Source: an uncultured Clostridia bacterium (GTDB lineage Bacteria; Bacillota_A; Clostridia; Oscillospirales; Oscillospiraceae). Taken from it: a DNA stretch of 9,284 nt. The stretch lies in the NCBI GenBank assembly GCA_946410505.1, contig CAMKAP010000070.1:1-9284 (forward strand). Reading direction: 5' to 3'. Position numbers and translations under genes: made by a program. The notes beneath the pieces were generated by a model, which saw only the letters and a list, made by a program, of their open reading frames with translations, ran no database searches and was not told the origin of the DNA. Below, one piece after another: positions 1 through 7,630 of the stretch (position 1 is its first letter; each line of letters starts with the position of its first letter).

Positions 1-3000
1 CTTTTTGTTGAGAACCGGCTTCTTGTTCCCATACTCATCGTACACATAGTCAAAGATACGGACATCTTTTTGGTTTAGGGTTTGCTCCAGAATATGATAA
101 GCGTTGATGCGCTTGGTGCCGTAGGTGGTGATGGTCTTGATGTTGCCGCTGTCGGCGTTCTTATTGGTGATGTTCCACTCGCCGGTGGCGGCAGAGCGGA
201 GGATATGAATTCTGTCCTGCCCATAATACCGCGTCCCGAACATCTCATACATGAATTGCTCGTAGATTTCCGTGGGTATCCAGTTGACGCCGATGCGGAC
301 GCCGATCTCGCCAGCGGTGAGATCAACAGGCTGCACAGCCTCCAGTGCGGTGATGTTCGGCTGTATCTGCTCTTTCTTTTCAGCCGGTAATACCTCCGCC
401 AAAGCCTTGGCCATGCGGAGCTTGCGGCGCACGTTCCCGGACAGGTATTCATCTGCCGTCACAAAGGGATAGCGGGACAGGTCAGCATGGGCTGCGGGGA
501 TTTCCCCGGCAGTCTCGGCGCAGCGAACATCCCGAAAGATCACGCCCGCGAGGTCTGCTTCCAGTTCCCCCTCGGTCTTGCCGGACAGCTCGGACATATA
601 CGCCATATCCACACGGGCTTTCTCGGAGATGGAAACGGCGAGGGCTTCGCTGGCGGTGTCTACGCTCGTCACCGGCACATGGGGACGAATGGTGCGCTTT
701 GTGAACATATCCGCCTTGCGCTCAAAGTTTCCCTCCTCGTCCAGCACCTCCAAAGAGCATAGCAGACAATAGCTGGCATCTTCGCCAAAGGCAAGGTTAT
801 TGCCCCGGCTGTTCAAGATACCGTATTTCTTGGTGTACTCGTCATAGAGCCGGTTTAGCTTGGCCTGCTCCGCCTTTATATCCTCGTCCGGGTAGTCCTC
901 GGTCTGAAGCTCAATGAGCCTGCGGACACTATCGCGTATGGCGATCATGCCACGGATGCGGTTTTGGGCGGTGACGGACAACTCCACAGGGTACATCCGA
1001 GAGTTTTCACGGTAATAAACCGTGCCGTCAGAAATGGTATAGCTGAAATTCCGCACGGCGGGGTCAGCGGGAATAGAGCGATCTTCCTCCTCATCCGTGA
1101 GCTCGTCCACCTCATAGGCGGCGATCTCGGCATGAAGATTGCTGATCGCGTCCCGGAGCTGCTCGGACAAGTCGGCACCGTCCTCGGCTTTGCAGGCGCT
1201 GTCCATGCCAAAGCGGGTGCTTTCCATGACCATATTGCCCAGCACCATATCCGGGTGCTGCACAAAATAGCTGTTCATGCGGATGCCGTTTTCATCGGTA
1301 TCCAGATGCACCCAATCCGGCTCAATATCCGTCATACGGTCACGCTTTTGCAGGAATATGATGTCGCTGGTGACTTCCGTACCGGCGTTGCGTTTGAAGG
1401 CGTTGTCCGGGAGACGGATCGCGCCGATCAGATCGGCGCGCTGGGCAAGATATTTGCGGACAGCGGAGTTTTCCTTGTCCATCGTGCCTTTGCTGGTGAT
1501 AAAGGCCACAATGCCGCCCGGACGCAACTTGTCCAAGGTCTTGCCGAAAAAGTAGTCGTGGATCAGCCAATGGTATTTGTCGTACTGCTTGTCCAGCACC
1601 TTGAAATCCCCAAACGGCACGTTGCCCACGGCCACATCAAAGAAGCTGTCTGGCATTTGCACCTTTTCAAAGCCCTGCACGGCGATCCTGCTGTTCTGAT
1701 AGAGCTGCTGAGCGATGCGCCCGGAAATGCTGTCGATCTCCACGCCGTAGGCGCGGCTTTCGGCCATGCTGTCCGGCAGCATCCCGATAAAGTTACCGAC
1801 GCCGCAGGCAGGCTCCAGAATGTTCCCGGTTTGGAAGCCCATCTGAGAGAGGGCGCTATACACGGCCTCGATAATAACAGGAGAAGTGTAAAAGGCCGTC
1901 AGCGTACTGGCTCTGGCAGCGGCGTATTCGTCCACGTCAAGTAGGGATTTCAGTTCTTCATAGTGGCTGCTGCGCTCATCAAAGCAATCGGCCAGACCGC
2001 CCCAGCCCACATAGCAAGATAGTACGGCCTGTTCCTCCGGGGTGGCAAGCCGCCTCTCCGCTTCGATCTTTTTCAGCGTACGGATCGCCTCAACATTGGC
2101 ATTGTATTTCTCGGTGGGAGTGCCATAGCCCAGCGACCGGTCGGTAATGTGGAAGTCGAGTCTTTTTTCGGCGGGTATCTCCGGGTGCAGCACGGAAAAC
2201 TCCACGCGCTCCCGATGCTGCTTCGGCGGCGCGAGGGTGACGGGTTGCTCCTCAGCGGGCGTTGGCGTCGGTGCATTGACCGGCTGCAAGCTGCCCTCCT
2301 CAAAGGCATACACATTCTGTCCGGTCTGCTCGGACATCTCTGCGGCAAGCATGGCCTGCCGGAGCATCTCGTCAATGCGATCTGAAGGTGCGGCGGCTGG
2401 CTGTTCCTGCTCTGAAGCAAGCTGGTCAATCCGCTGGCGAATGACATCCACAAGCTGGGAAATCTCCGGGTTGTCCCAGCCTTTGGTGGTCAGATAGTCC
2501 TCGACCAGCGTATCCACACCATCCCTGCACTGGATAAAGTCCAGACTGCCAGGGAGCGGCATTGTATTCTGGACGCCGAGGGCTTTCGGCTTATCTTTCG
2601 GCAGCGCGGTATAGGCGGCGAAGGCTTCCTCGAAAGAGCTATAAGTCTGCACCTCAAGCTGCCCGGCTACCTTCAAATCCGGGATCACATAGAAGTGCTG
2701 GATAAACGGAGAAGGCTCTTCTTCGGCAGCTTGTTCTGCCTCCAGCTTGGTTTCCAACGGCGCGGGCGCAATCTGTCTCGGCTCTCGTTTCTCTCCAAAG
2801 AGGCTATATGTTCCCTCCCGATAGGAGAGCATAGCGGCAAGAGCTTCCTGTCGGCTGGTATAATACCGATCCTCCGGCTTTGTCCCATCGGCCACGGACA
2901 CCAGCATCTGATAGATTTCCTCCACCTTTGCCGGATCTGTGAGTTGGCCTTGGATCTCCTCGACATTTTTCCAGTAATCCGCGATGGGATTATGGCTGAA

Positions 3001-5784
3001 CGGAATCGGCTGACTGTCCGGCAGATCGAAAAAAGCCCCTTGAATGATGATTGCAAGCTGACGCCGTTCATACTCCGGCATGGCAGCACGATCCTCGTCG
3101 GATAGAAAGCTGCCATTATGGATCAAGGTCTCTATGCGTCTGGCCGCCTTTGTCCAGCTCCAGTCCAGTTTGGCATAAGGGGCCATGATGTCGCCGTGAC
3201 TGAAGGACAAGCCCTTGCTGCCGTAACTGGTATTATCGTTGCCTCCATAGGAACCGCTGTCACCGTGATAGCTCTGTAAATACTTCGCCCGTTCCTTTAT
3301 GTCGGGATGCTCCAGATAGTAGGAGTAAACGCCGAGTCTGTAATGGGTGCTGCCGCTGCGCAGGAGCTTGTCGATTTCATCCATGGTAATAAACTGCCTG
3401 CGCTGTGACTCGTAGCTTTCGGCAGCGGTGAAGATTACCGGCTCTCGCTGTAAATCTACAAGACGCTGCAAAACCTCTCTTGGACGGTGAAAATGAAAAC
3501 GCAAAATGTCCCGGTCTGCTTCATAAGCGGAAAGGAACGTGCCGAGCTCATCCACAAGAGTTTGCAGACTGTCGGGCTGTTTTAACAGCTCTGCGATCTG
3601 CGCTGTGTTTTCTGGGAAGCCGCCGTGTGACATATAGACGCCGTTTACGGTAGGCAGTAAAGCCTGCTCTCTTGCTCCATCGTCAAAATCCTGCCGGAGA
3701 TACCAAAGGCTTTCCGCGACCTGCTGATACTCATAATTCTGCACACGGTCAAGTTCGGCCTGCGGCATATACCGCCCCATATCCAGAAGCTCCCGGATGC
3801 GTTTTGCGGCGTCCGTCCAGGAGATCAGCATGGCCGTCCCGCCTTGGGCACTTTCGCCGGAGGACAGACGGATACCCTCGCCGCTGTACCAAATAGCGTA
3901 TTGCCGGTCGTTCAGATAGAAGCCTGCCCCGTTGGTGCCATAGTGACGCATAAGGAAACGGGCGTTTTCCTCCAGCGGCTTGTCTTTCATAAAGTAGGCG
4001 CAGACGATCAGACGGCTGTTGCGGTCATTTGCCCCGATGCACAGCGCCTCGTCAATGACCTGTTGGGAGTAGCGGATAACGTAAGATACCGGCTCGGCAG
4101 GTGATGTGACCGGCTCTGCTGTGGGCATGGTCATATCAAAAAGGGACATCTGCTGGCTCTCTTGGGATTTCAGCCCTTTGATGTCCCTGTTGATATGGTA
4201 TTCACCGCGCTCAATGACCTGCGCGGTCAGCTCCACCACAAGCTGCCACGAAAAGACGCTCTCGCTGGTGCGGGAGAGATACGCACCCTCCCACATAAGC
4301 AGGCCGTCCTCCTGCGGCTTGTAGCCCACGCGGGTGCGGTCGCTGCCTACAAGAAGCTCCGTATAGCGGTCTTGATAGGCGGATTTCAGATACTCCGCGC
4401 GCTCGGTCACATTGGGATGGGCGGCAAAGTACATTTCGATCTGCTGTTTCTTATAGATCAGATCGTCCTCCGGGTTAGAGAGGATGGCATTGATCAGCCG
4501 CTCATTCAAAAACGCAGGACGCACATCGCCTCCTGCGTTCTCACGCTGTTCTCCTGCAATCTGCGTCGCGGCCAGATCATCAGAAGTTAGCTGTAGATCA
4601 GCTCCGTCAGCACCGTTTCCTCCGCTGCCTGCCGGATGCCGTTCATCATCCCCACCCATTTCATCTGATCGTGGGCTTTCAGTTCCTCCGTCACGCCCTC
4701 GGCTCTCGCCATCTGCGCCGTGATCTGCTCCATCCGGGAGCGCGCCGTCCGCTCGATCTCCAGAAGATGCTCCGTCAGCTTCCCGCTGGTCAAGAGGTTG
4801 GTATAGGTCACTCTGCGGTGCTGCCGCAGATACCGGCGCCGCATAAGGCCGTATTTCCCAAGCGTCACCTCCGGCTCCTGCGGGGGCAGCAGGTTGGGCA
4901 GACGGTAATCGCCCTGCATCGTGTATGTCAGCTCGTTCATGCTTGTGGCTCCTTTCTGACTCGTTTTTCCTTGTGGGAACAGGATACTCGTCTTTGGGTA
5001 CATCCGCAAATGTGCGATTTTGTTTTTTCGGCTGGCGCTCTATGGCCGCGACGGTGCGGGAGATTTCCGTGAGACACATCTGCGCGATGTCCCCGGTGGC
5101 TACGCCCAGCGCATTGAGGGTCTGCGGCGTGTTGAAATCCACAACGCCCCGGAAATCATCGTCCGTAAAGTAATCGGACGGGTCAATACCGCAACGGGCG
5201 AGAAGCATATATGCCACGCTGTTTTGCAGGGCATTCCGATACTGCACCTCGATATTCAGATCGTCCAGCTCCTCCAAAAAGCTGTTTTCTTTATAGTAAT
5301 GCAGCTCTTGAAGGTAGTCCTGCATATTGTCCTCCACGGCGTTTTTCGCAGCAGAGATCAGCACAGAGGCAAGGGAGTATTTGTTTTCCAGTTCACCGAA
5401 GCTGTTTTCCAGAGCCTCCGTGACCTCTTGCTCATATTCCCGGCGCATTGTCCAAATGGGAACTCGGCGGGAGAAGCGCCCGGGGTGGGTGTCGGATACA
5501 TCAAAGTAATATTTCAGCCGTGCGCGACCAGTGGTATTGCCGTCAAACACGGCGATGCCCGTCGCACCTCGGTTGACCCAGCGCCCAAACTCTCGATTCC
5601 ATTTGTCGATCTCCAGAACGGCGGTGGCGTCCGGGCGCTGGGCATAGAGTAAAAGCTGCTCATCAAAGGAGAGCCGGAAGTTGCGGCAGGCCGTAGTCAG
5701 AAAACGCTGCCACTCCTGCGGCTCCGCCACATTCTTTTGGGTGCGCTTGTATAGCTCCGTGATAAGCTCATATTTCGTCGCCAT
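1..5784 (-). CDS. ICE-type DNA methyltransferase-helicase giant protein (partial, C-terminus beyond left edge)
   Basis: The frame is open for 1928 codons from ATG at 5784 and has not stopped at base 1. The start is fixed by an AGGAGG site 8 bases upstream and an in-frame TAG just above it. Visible layout: residues 38-81 resemble the ArdC N-terminal single-stranded-DNA-binding/antirestriction domain (LLLYAQ at 44-49, then GRWVNRGATGIAVFD at 67-81); residues about 282-400 form a Gly/Ala/Asp/Arg/Pro-rich linker sharing DNA with tnpV; residues 429-894 hold three divergent copies of one module; residues 1029-1120 form a small unassigned domain; YVGWGGL at 1258-1264 opens an adenine-N6 methyltransferase domain with EPACGVGNFIG (1324-1334) and GNVPFG (1387-1392). 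Family members continue into an SNF2-type helicase, expected left of base 1 but not seen here. The likely role is protecting or processing element DNA during conjugative transfer; that is inference. The methylase assignment is firm, the substrate unknown. Confidence 0.93.
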   Translation of the reverse strand, partial: MATKYELITELYKRTQKNVAEPQEWQRFLTTACRNFRLSFDEQLLLYAQRPDATAVLEIDKWNREFGRWVNRGATGIAVFDGNTTGRARLKYYFDVSDTHPGRFSRRVPIWTMRREYEQEVTEALENSFGELENKYSLASVLISAAKNAVEDNMQDYLQELHYYKENSFLEELDDLNIEVQYRNALQNSVAYMLLARCGIDPSDYFTDDDFRGVVDFNTPQTLNALGVATGDIAQMCLTEISRTVAAIERQPKKQNRTFADVPKDEYPVPTRKNESERSHKHERADIHDAGRLPSAQPAAPAGAGGDAWEIRPYAAPVSAAAPQSDLYQPLDQREADGASSGDRADGALPDGADHGADGESRGRDGGTESPRSDEMGGDDERHPAGSGGNGADGADLQLTSDDLAATQIAGEQRENAGGDVRPAFLNERLINAILSNPEDDLIYKKQQIEMYFAAHPNVTERAEYLKSAYQDRYTELLVGSDRTRVGYKPQEDGLLMWEGAYLSRTSESVFSWQLVVELTAQVIERGEYHINRDIKGLKSQESQQMSLFDMTMPTAEPVTSPAEPVSYVIRYSQQVIDEALCIGANDRNSRLIVCAYFMKDKPLEENARFLMRHYGTNGAGFYLNDRQYAIWYSGEGIRLSSGESAQGGTAMLISWTDAAKRIRELLDMGRYMPQAELDRVQNYEYQQVAESLWYLRQDFDDGAREQALLPTVNGVYMSHGGFPENTAQIAELLKQPDSLQTLVDELGTFLSAYEADRDILRFHFHRPREVLQRLVDLQREPVIFTAAESYESQRRQFITMDEIDKLLRSGSTHYRLGVYSYYLEHPDIKERAKYLQSYHGDSGSYGGNDNTSYGSKGLSFSHGDIMAPYAKLDWSWTKAARRIETLIHNGSFLSDEDRAAMPEYERRQLAIIIQGAFFDLPDSQPIPFSHNPIADYWKNVEEIQGQLTDPAKVEEIYQMLVSVADGTKPEDRYYTSRQEALAAMLSYREGTYSLFGEKREPRQIAPAPLETKLEAEQAAEEEPSPFIQHFYVIPDLKVAGQLEVQTYSSFEEAFAAYTALPKDKPKALGVQNTMPLPGSLDFIQCRDGVDTLVEDYLTTKGWDNPEISQLVDVIRQRIDQLASEQEQPAAAPSDRIDEMLRQAMLAAEMSEQTGQNVYAFEEGSLQPVNAPTPTPAEEQPVTLAPPKQHRERVEFSVLHPEIPAEKRLDFHITDRSLGYGTPTEKYNANVEAIRTLKKIEAERRLATPEEQAVLSCYVGWGGLADCFDERSSHYEELKSLLDVDEYAAARASTLTAFYTSPVIIEAVYSALSQMGFQTGNILEPACGVGNFIGMLPDSMAESRAYGVEIDSISGRIAQQLYQNSRIAVQGFEKVQMPDSFFDVAVGNVPFGDFKVLDKQYDKYHWLIHDYFFGKTLDKLRPGGIVAFITSKGTMDKENSAVRKYLAQRADLIGAIRLPDNAFKRNAGTEVTSDIIFLQKRDRMTDIEPDWVHLDTDENGIRMNSYFVQHPDMVLGNMVMESTRFGMDSACKAEDGADLSEQLRDAISNLHAEIAAYEVDELTDEEEDRSIPADPAVRNFSYTISDGTVYYRENSRMYPVELSVTAQNRIRGMIAIRDSVRRLIELQTEDYPDEDIKAEQAKLNRLYDEYTKKYGILNSRGNNLAFGEDASYCLLCSLEVLDEEGNFERKADMFTKRTIRPHVPVTSVDTASEALAVSISEKARVDMAYMSELSGKTEGELEADLAGVIFRDVRCAETAGEIPAAHADLSRYPFVTADEYLSGNVRRKLRMAKALAEVLPAEKKEQIQPNITALEAVQPVDLTAGEIGVRIGVNWIPTEIYEQFMYEMFGTRYYGQDRIHILRSAATGEWNITNKNADSGNIKTITTYGTKRINAYHILEQTLNQKDVRIFDYVYDEYGNKKPVLNKK
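1339..2022 (-). other. Adenine-N6 DNA methyltransferase domain of the giant protein
   Basis: Residues about 1255-1482 of the giant protein. In order: YVGWGGLADCF, the FYTSP segment (1298-1302), S-adenosylmethionine-binding motif I EPACGVGNFIG (1324-1334), an acidic motif II in GVEIDS, catalytic motif IV as GNVPFG (1387-1392) instead of the usual NPPF/Y, then LRPGGIVAFITSKGTMD and a C-terminal FKRNAGTEVTSDIIFLQKR. This is the gamma-type order (motif I before IV) of plasmid and ICE methylase-helicase proteins. The expected chemistry is methylation of adenine in DNA; whether it protects incoming element DNA from host restriction is inference. Confidence 0.85.
3103..4500 (-). repeat. Three divergent tandem protein modules within the giant protein
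   Basis: By eye, one module of about 95-100 residues occurs three times in the giant protein: residues 429-530 (bases 4195-4500), 575-673 (3766-4062) and 802-894 (3103-3381). Each has the pattern Y[FY]-x(n)-ER/EN-A-x-[YF]-L, then in copies 2 and 3 a YG or HG turn, then a short aromatic/GL segment, then SW-x(3)-[AV]-x(3)-[IV]-x(5)-G-[RES]-[YF]. Examples are ERAEYLKSAY / ENARFLMRHYG / ERAKYLQSYHG, and SWTDAAKRIRELLDMGRYM in copy 2 against SWTKAARRIETLIHNGSFL in copy 3. Copies 1 and 3 share the ERA start; copies 2 and 3 share the SWT-AA-RI end. They are too divergent to be a recent DNA duplication. Their function is unknown; family members elsewhere also carry such segments (recall, not checked). 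Confidence 0.65.
4587..4940 (-). CDS. tnpV: TnpV-family transposon-encoded protein, nested out of frame inside the giant methylase gene
   Basis: This is a complete 117-aa ORF (ATG at 4940, TAA at 4587-4589) on the same strand as the giant ORF but in another frame. It matches the TnpV family named after Tn4451: an N-terminal MNELTYTMQGDYRLPNL, then LGKYGLMRRRYLRQHR (28-42), a predicted-helical middle with alternating charges, and a C-terminal AHDQMKWVGMMNGIRQAAEE (89-108). Length is usual for the family. The start is chosen because AGAAAGGAG lies 8 bases upstream; the in-frame TTG at 5009 has no such site. Codons are GC-rich at third positions, like real genes nearby, whereas the giant ORF uses atypical codons here. 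I know of no established biochemical activity for TnpV. It could be a decayed passenger, but the intact frame and ribosome binding site argue for translation. Confidence 0.85.
   Translation of the reverse strand: MNELTYTMQGDYRLPNLLPPQEPEVTLGKYGLMRRRYLRQHRRVTYTNLLTSGKLTEHLLEIERTARSRMEQITAQMARAEGVTEELKAHDQMKWVGMMNGIRQAAEETVLTELIYS
4949..4957 (-). promoter_or_regulatory. Ribosome binding site of nested tnpV
   Basis: The minus strand reads AGAAAGGAG, ending 8 bases before ATG at 4940. It lies inside the giant ORF, where it encodes part of an ESERS segment. It decides the tnpV start and is the main sequence evidence that the nested frame is translated independently. Confidence 0.8.
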
Positions 5785-5809
5785 CGGCGTTGCCTCCTAT
5801 CTTTTGGTT

Positions 5810-6754
5810 TTACCGTGCGTCGCCTCTGTCTTTTTGCCTCGGCTTGATGGCTCTGCCCTCGGCATCGTAGTTCTTCGGGTCTGCGGCGGGGATGTCCCAG
5901 CCGAACATGGAGCCCGCGGACATGGCCGCTTCCTGTTGCTTGCTGACGCCCAGCTTTCGATTGAGAAGATCGGCGACCCTCCGGGCGCTCTCCGGGGTGC
6001 AGTCATCGTCAGTGACGAAATACCCGTCCTTCCCGCGCTGCAATGCGATGACGCTGCCGGTAGATTGCAGCACGGAGAAGCACTGCTCAGGGAGAGAGGA
6101 TCGGATAGGAATGATGGTGGCTCCCGTCATTTTCATTCTTTCGGCAAATTCGCAGATATGATAGAGATTATCTCCGATCTCCACATGATAGTCGTCAATA
6201 TACCTGCATACATAATCGCGGGCTGCCTGCCCCTCGTGCATCATGCGGATGCTGTCGCCGTCGTCGATGCGGAACTTCTCGTTGTAGTCCGGGGTGATGA
6301 AGCGGATGCCCCGCGCGGCATGGGTCATGTGCCGATCCAGCCAATCCCGCTTGAAGCAGTAGCAGTACAGGTTATACTCGCCCTTGTTGGGGTTGAGCCG
6401 GAGCATGAAGGTATAGGAGGGGGTATCCGCCCGGAAGCCAAATTCCCGATCATTTCCATAATTGCTTTCCGGATGGCTAAAGCAGAACTTGGTCAGGCAG
6501 CGGCGATTCTTTAAGATACTGCCATACTGATCGTCAAAACGCAGGGCATTGATGACATCATCGAATTCGTCTTTGAAATCCTGCGTTTTTAGATCGTCCC
6601 GGTGACCTGTCCATGAGGAAAGGAAGGCCTCTCCGTCGCCGTCCAGATCGCCGCGAAGATGCCCGATGCATCCGGCCTGCCCCTCAATCTGAGTGCTCTG
6701 GGAATAGCTGTACATCCGCTCCTGCGGCGTCATAGGTCTGATAGTAAGTTCCAT
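5810..6754 (-). CDS. Conserved ICE-associated protein of unknown function, 314 aa
   Basis: ATG at 6754 overlaps the stop of the upstream gene as TAATG, with AAGGAG 11 bases upstream, so the two are probably translationally coupled. The giant methylase gene starts 25 bases after its stop. No signal peptide or membrane segment is seen; the product looks soluble and cytoplasmic. Two parts are visible. Residues 1-210 include a hydrophilic N-terminus (RPMTPQERMYSYSQS), a GHLRGDLDGDGEAF stretch, FDDVINALR, and aromatic/Cys-rich LYCYCFKRDWLDRHM (129-143). Residues 222-305 form a separate-looking module with GSVIALQRGKDGYFV and SAGSMFGWDIPAADP (279-293). I recognise the protein as one that travels with the methylase-helicase gene in Clostridia ICEs, but I cannot assign a reaction. 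It may assist DNA processing; that rests only on position. Confidence 0.85.
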   Translation of the reverse strand: MELTIRPMTPQERMYSYSQSTQIEGQAGCIGHLRGDLDGDGEAFLSSWTGHRDDLKTQDFKDEFDDVINALRFDDQYGSILKNRRCLTKFCFSHPESNYGNDREFGFRADTPSYTFMLRLNPNKGEYNLYCYCFKRDWLDRHMTHAARGIRFITPDYNEKFRIDDGDSIRMMHEGQAARDYVCRYIDDYHVEIGDNLYHICEFAERMKMTGATIIPIRSSLPEQCFSVLQSTGSVIALQRGKDGYFVTDDDCTPESARRVADLLNRKLGVSKQQEAAMSAGSMFGWDIPAADPKNYDAEGRAIKPRQKDRGDAR

Positions 6755-7392
6755 TATCGTTCACGCTCCTTGTTAGATTTTTTGTGGTTATTCTGGAGGG
6801 CAGGTAAAAGATGCCGCTTCCGGAAAGCCCAGTATTCCGGGTGATTTCTCTGAACACTTGCGTCGATCACGCTTTCATATTTGCCCGGAGGGTAATGCTC
6901 GTTGACAGGGGCCTGATACAGCTTCCTGTCCATCAGCTCCCGGAGAACCACCTGCGCGTCACAGTCTTCCTCAAAGCAGAGATAGCTGCCGTCGGTAAAG
7001 CCGCATTTTATAGCGGCGCCGGAAAGAACAGTGCCTGCGACGATTTGATGCACCATGATGCCGCCGTGGCTTTCCGTGCTGACAGAGAAAACGCCGTCGC
7101 AAAGCGTGTGGCAGCTCTGAACTTTCCCCCAGGGGGAGTAGCCTGGTTCCATCACTTTCTTCGCATCCAACACGTCCTGGATCTCTGCGACTCTTTCTGC
7201 CGCGCGCTCCACTAAATCTTTCTGAGCACTGAACAGGTTGCCGTGGTAATGTCCCCAGTAATAGTTGCCATTGGAACATCTCCAGGTGACAAAATCATTG
7301 GGAATATGCTGGCTGACGCCAAGGACAAATTCGGTATCTCCGACATGGATAGAGTCCGTGATGATATACCCGGCATTCGTTCTTTGACTCAT
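6754..7392 (-). CDS. DUF7007-like domain protein, 212 aa
   Basis: ATG at 7392 is preceded by AAGGAGG with 9-base spacing. The upstream gene ends one base before this start, and its own TAA overlaps the next start, so it sits in a tightly coupled run. Residues 1-75 hold GYIITDSIHVGDTEFVLGVS and an aromatic NGNYYWGHYHGNLFSAQKD stretch. Residues about 85-190 hold SPWGKVQS, GVFSVSTESHGGIMVH (100-115), LCFEEDCDAQVVL (138-150) and HPEYWAF. The PWG / STESHGG / EEDCD order resembles the DUF7007 family, whose function is not established. There is no membrane segment; the C-terminus is Lys/Arg-rich (KKSNKERER). It may bind nucleic acid, but nothing in the sequence proves this. Confidence 0.85.
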   Translation of the reverse strand: MSQRTNAGYIITDSIHVGDTEFVLGVSQHIPNDFVTWRCSNGNYYWGHYHGNLFSAQKDLVERAAERVAEIQDVLDAKKVMEPGYSPWGKVQSCHTLCDGVFSVSTESHGGIMVHQIVAGTVLSGAAIKCGFTDGSYLCFEEDCDAQVVLRELMDRKLYQAPVNEHYPPGKYESVIDASVQRNHPEYWAFRKRHLLPALQNNHKKSNKERER

Positions 7393-7393
7393 A

Positions 7394-7630
7394 TCAGCGC
7401 GCCTCCTTCTCTACCTCCCGCAGCAGCGCGGCCACAGCTTTCCCGCTACGGACGGTGTTCTTTTCGGACAGTACCTTGTTCTGCACACAGAGGACGGCGC
7501 GAATATTCGGCACCGTGATCCCCGGTATATCTACCATTTCCTCCGGCGTCACCGTGAGTATCTGGATGGGCGAAAAACCGGCCTCCTCAAAGATGCGGAA
7601 CAGGCGTTTTTCAAAGCGTTCACGCTTCAT
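7394..7630 (-). CDS. Small protein with helix-hairpin-helix-like motif, 78 aa
   Basis: I place the start at ATG 7630 (MKRERFEKRLF), because the in-frame GTG at 7642 overlaps the GGAG of the ribosome binding site (AGAAAGGAG, 7642-7650) and could not be used. Spacing from that site to ATG 7630 is 11 bases. The product is 78 aa with a basic N-terminal helix and a central TPEEMVDIPGITVPNIRAVL segment. The latter resembles a helix-hairpin-helix, as in the RNA polymerase alpha C-terminal domain or other DNA-binding proteins (IPGI turn flanked by helices). It is followed one base later by the 212-aa gene. A DNA-binding or regulatory role is possible but inferred only from the motif shape. Confidence 0.75.
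   Translation of the reverse strand: MKRERFEKRLFRIFEEAGFSPIQILTVTPEEMVDIPGITVPNIRAVLCVQNKVLSEKNTVRSGKAVAALLREVEKEAR

Noticed and set aside
964..1944. Long plus-strand ORF of 326 codons antisense to the methylase domain
   Set aside because: It lies opposite a strongly supported methyltransferase domain. GC-rich codons with few TTA/CTA/TCA leave the antisense frame open by chance; no ribosome binding site or family signature was seen.
2073..2453. Same-strand out-of-frame ORF in the giant gene (similar cases at 2685-3116 and 945-1265)
   Set aside because: Composition is Arg/Ser/Pro-rich with no family resemblance, while the overlapping giant frame has normal codon use and recognisable content, so these are shadows.
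4587..4940. tnpV as a recent insertion sequence disrupting the giant gene
   Set aside because: The giant frame continues in phase on both sides with no stop or frameshift, and I see no terminal inverted repeats or target-site duplication around it.
5681..6514. Plus-strand ORF of 277 codons spanning two minus-strand genes
   Set aside because: It crosses the junction of the 314-aa gene and the methylase gene, has no recognisable family, and is an antisense shadow.
6971..7279. Same-strand out-of-frame 102-codon ORF inside the DUF7007-like gene, possibly a second nested gene
   Set aside because: Unlike tnpV it has no properly spaced ribosome binding site (GGAG abuts the ATG) and gives an Arg-rich low-complexity product with no family resemblance.
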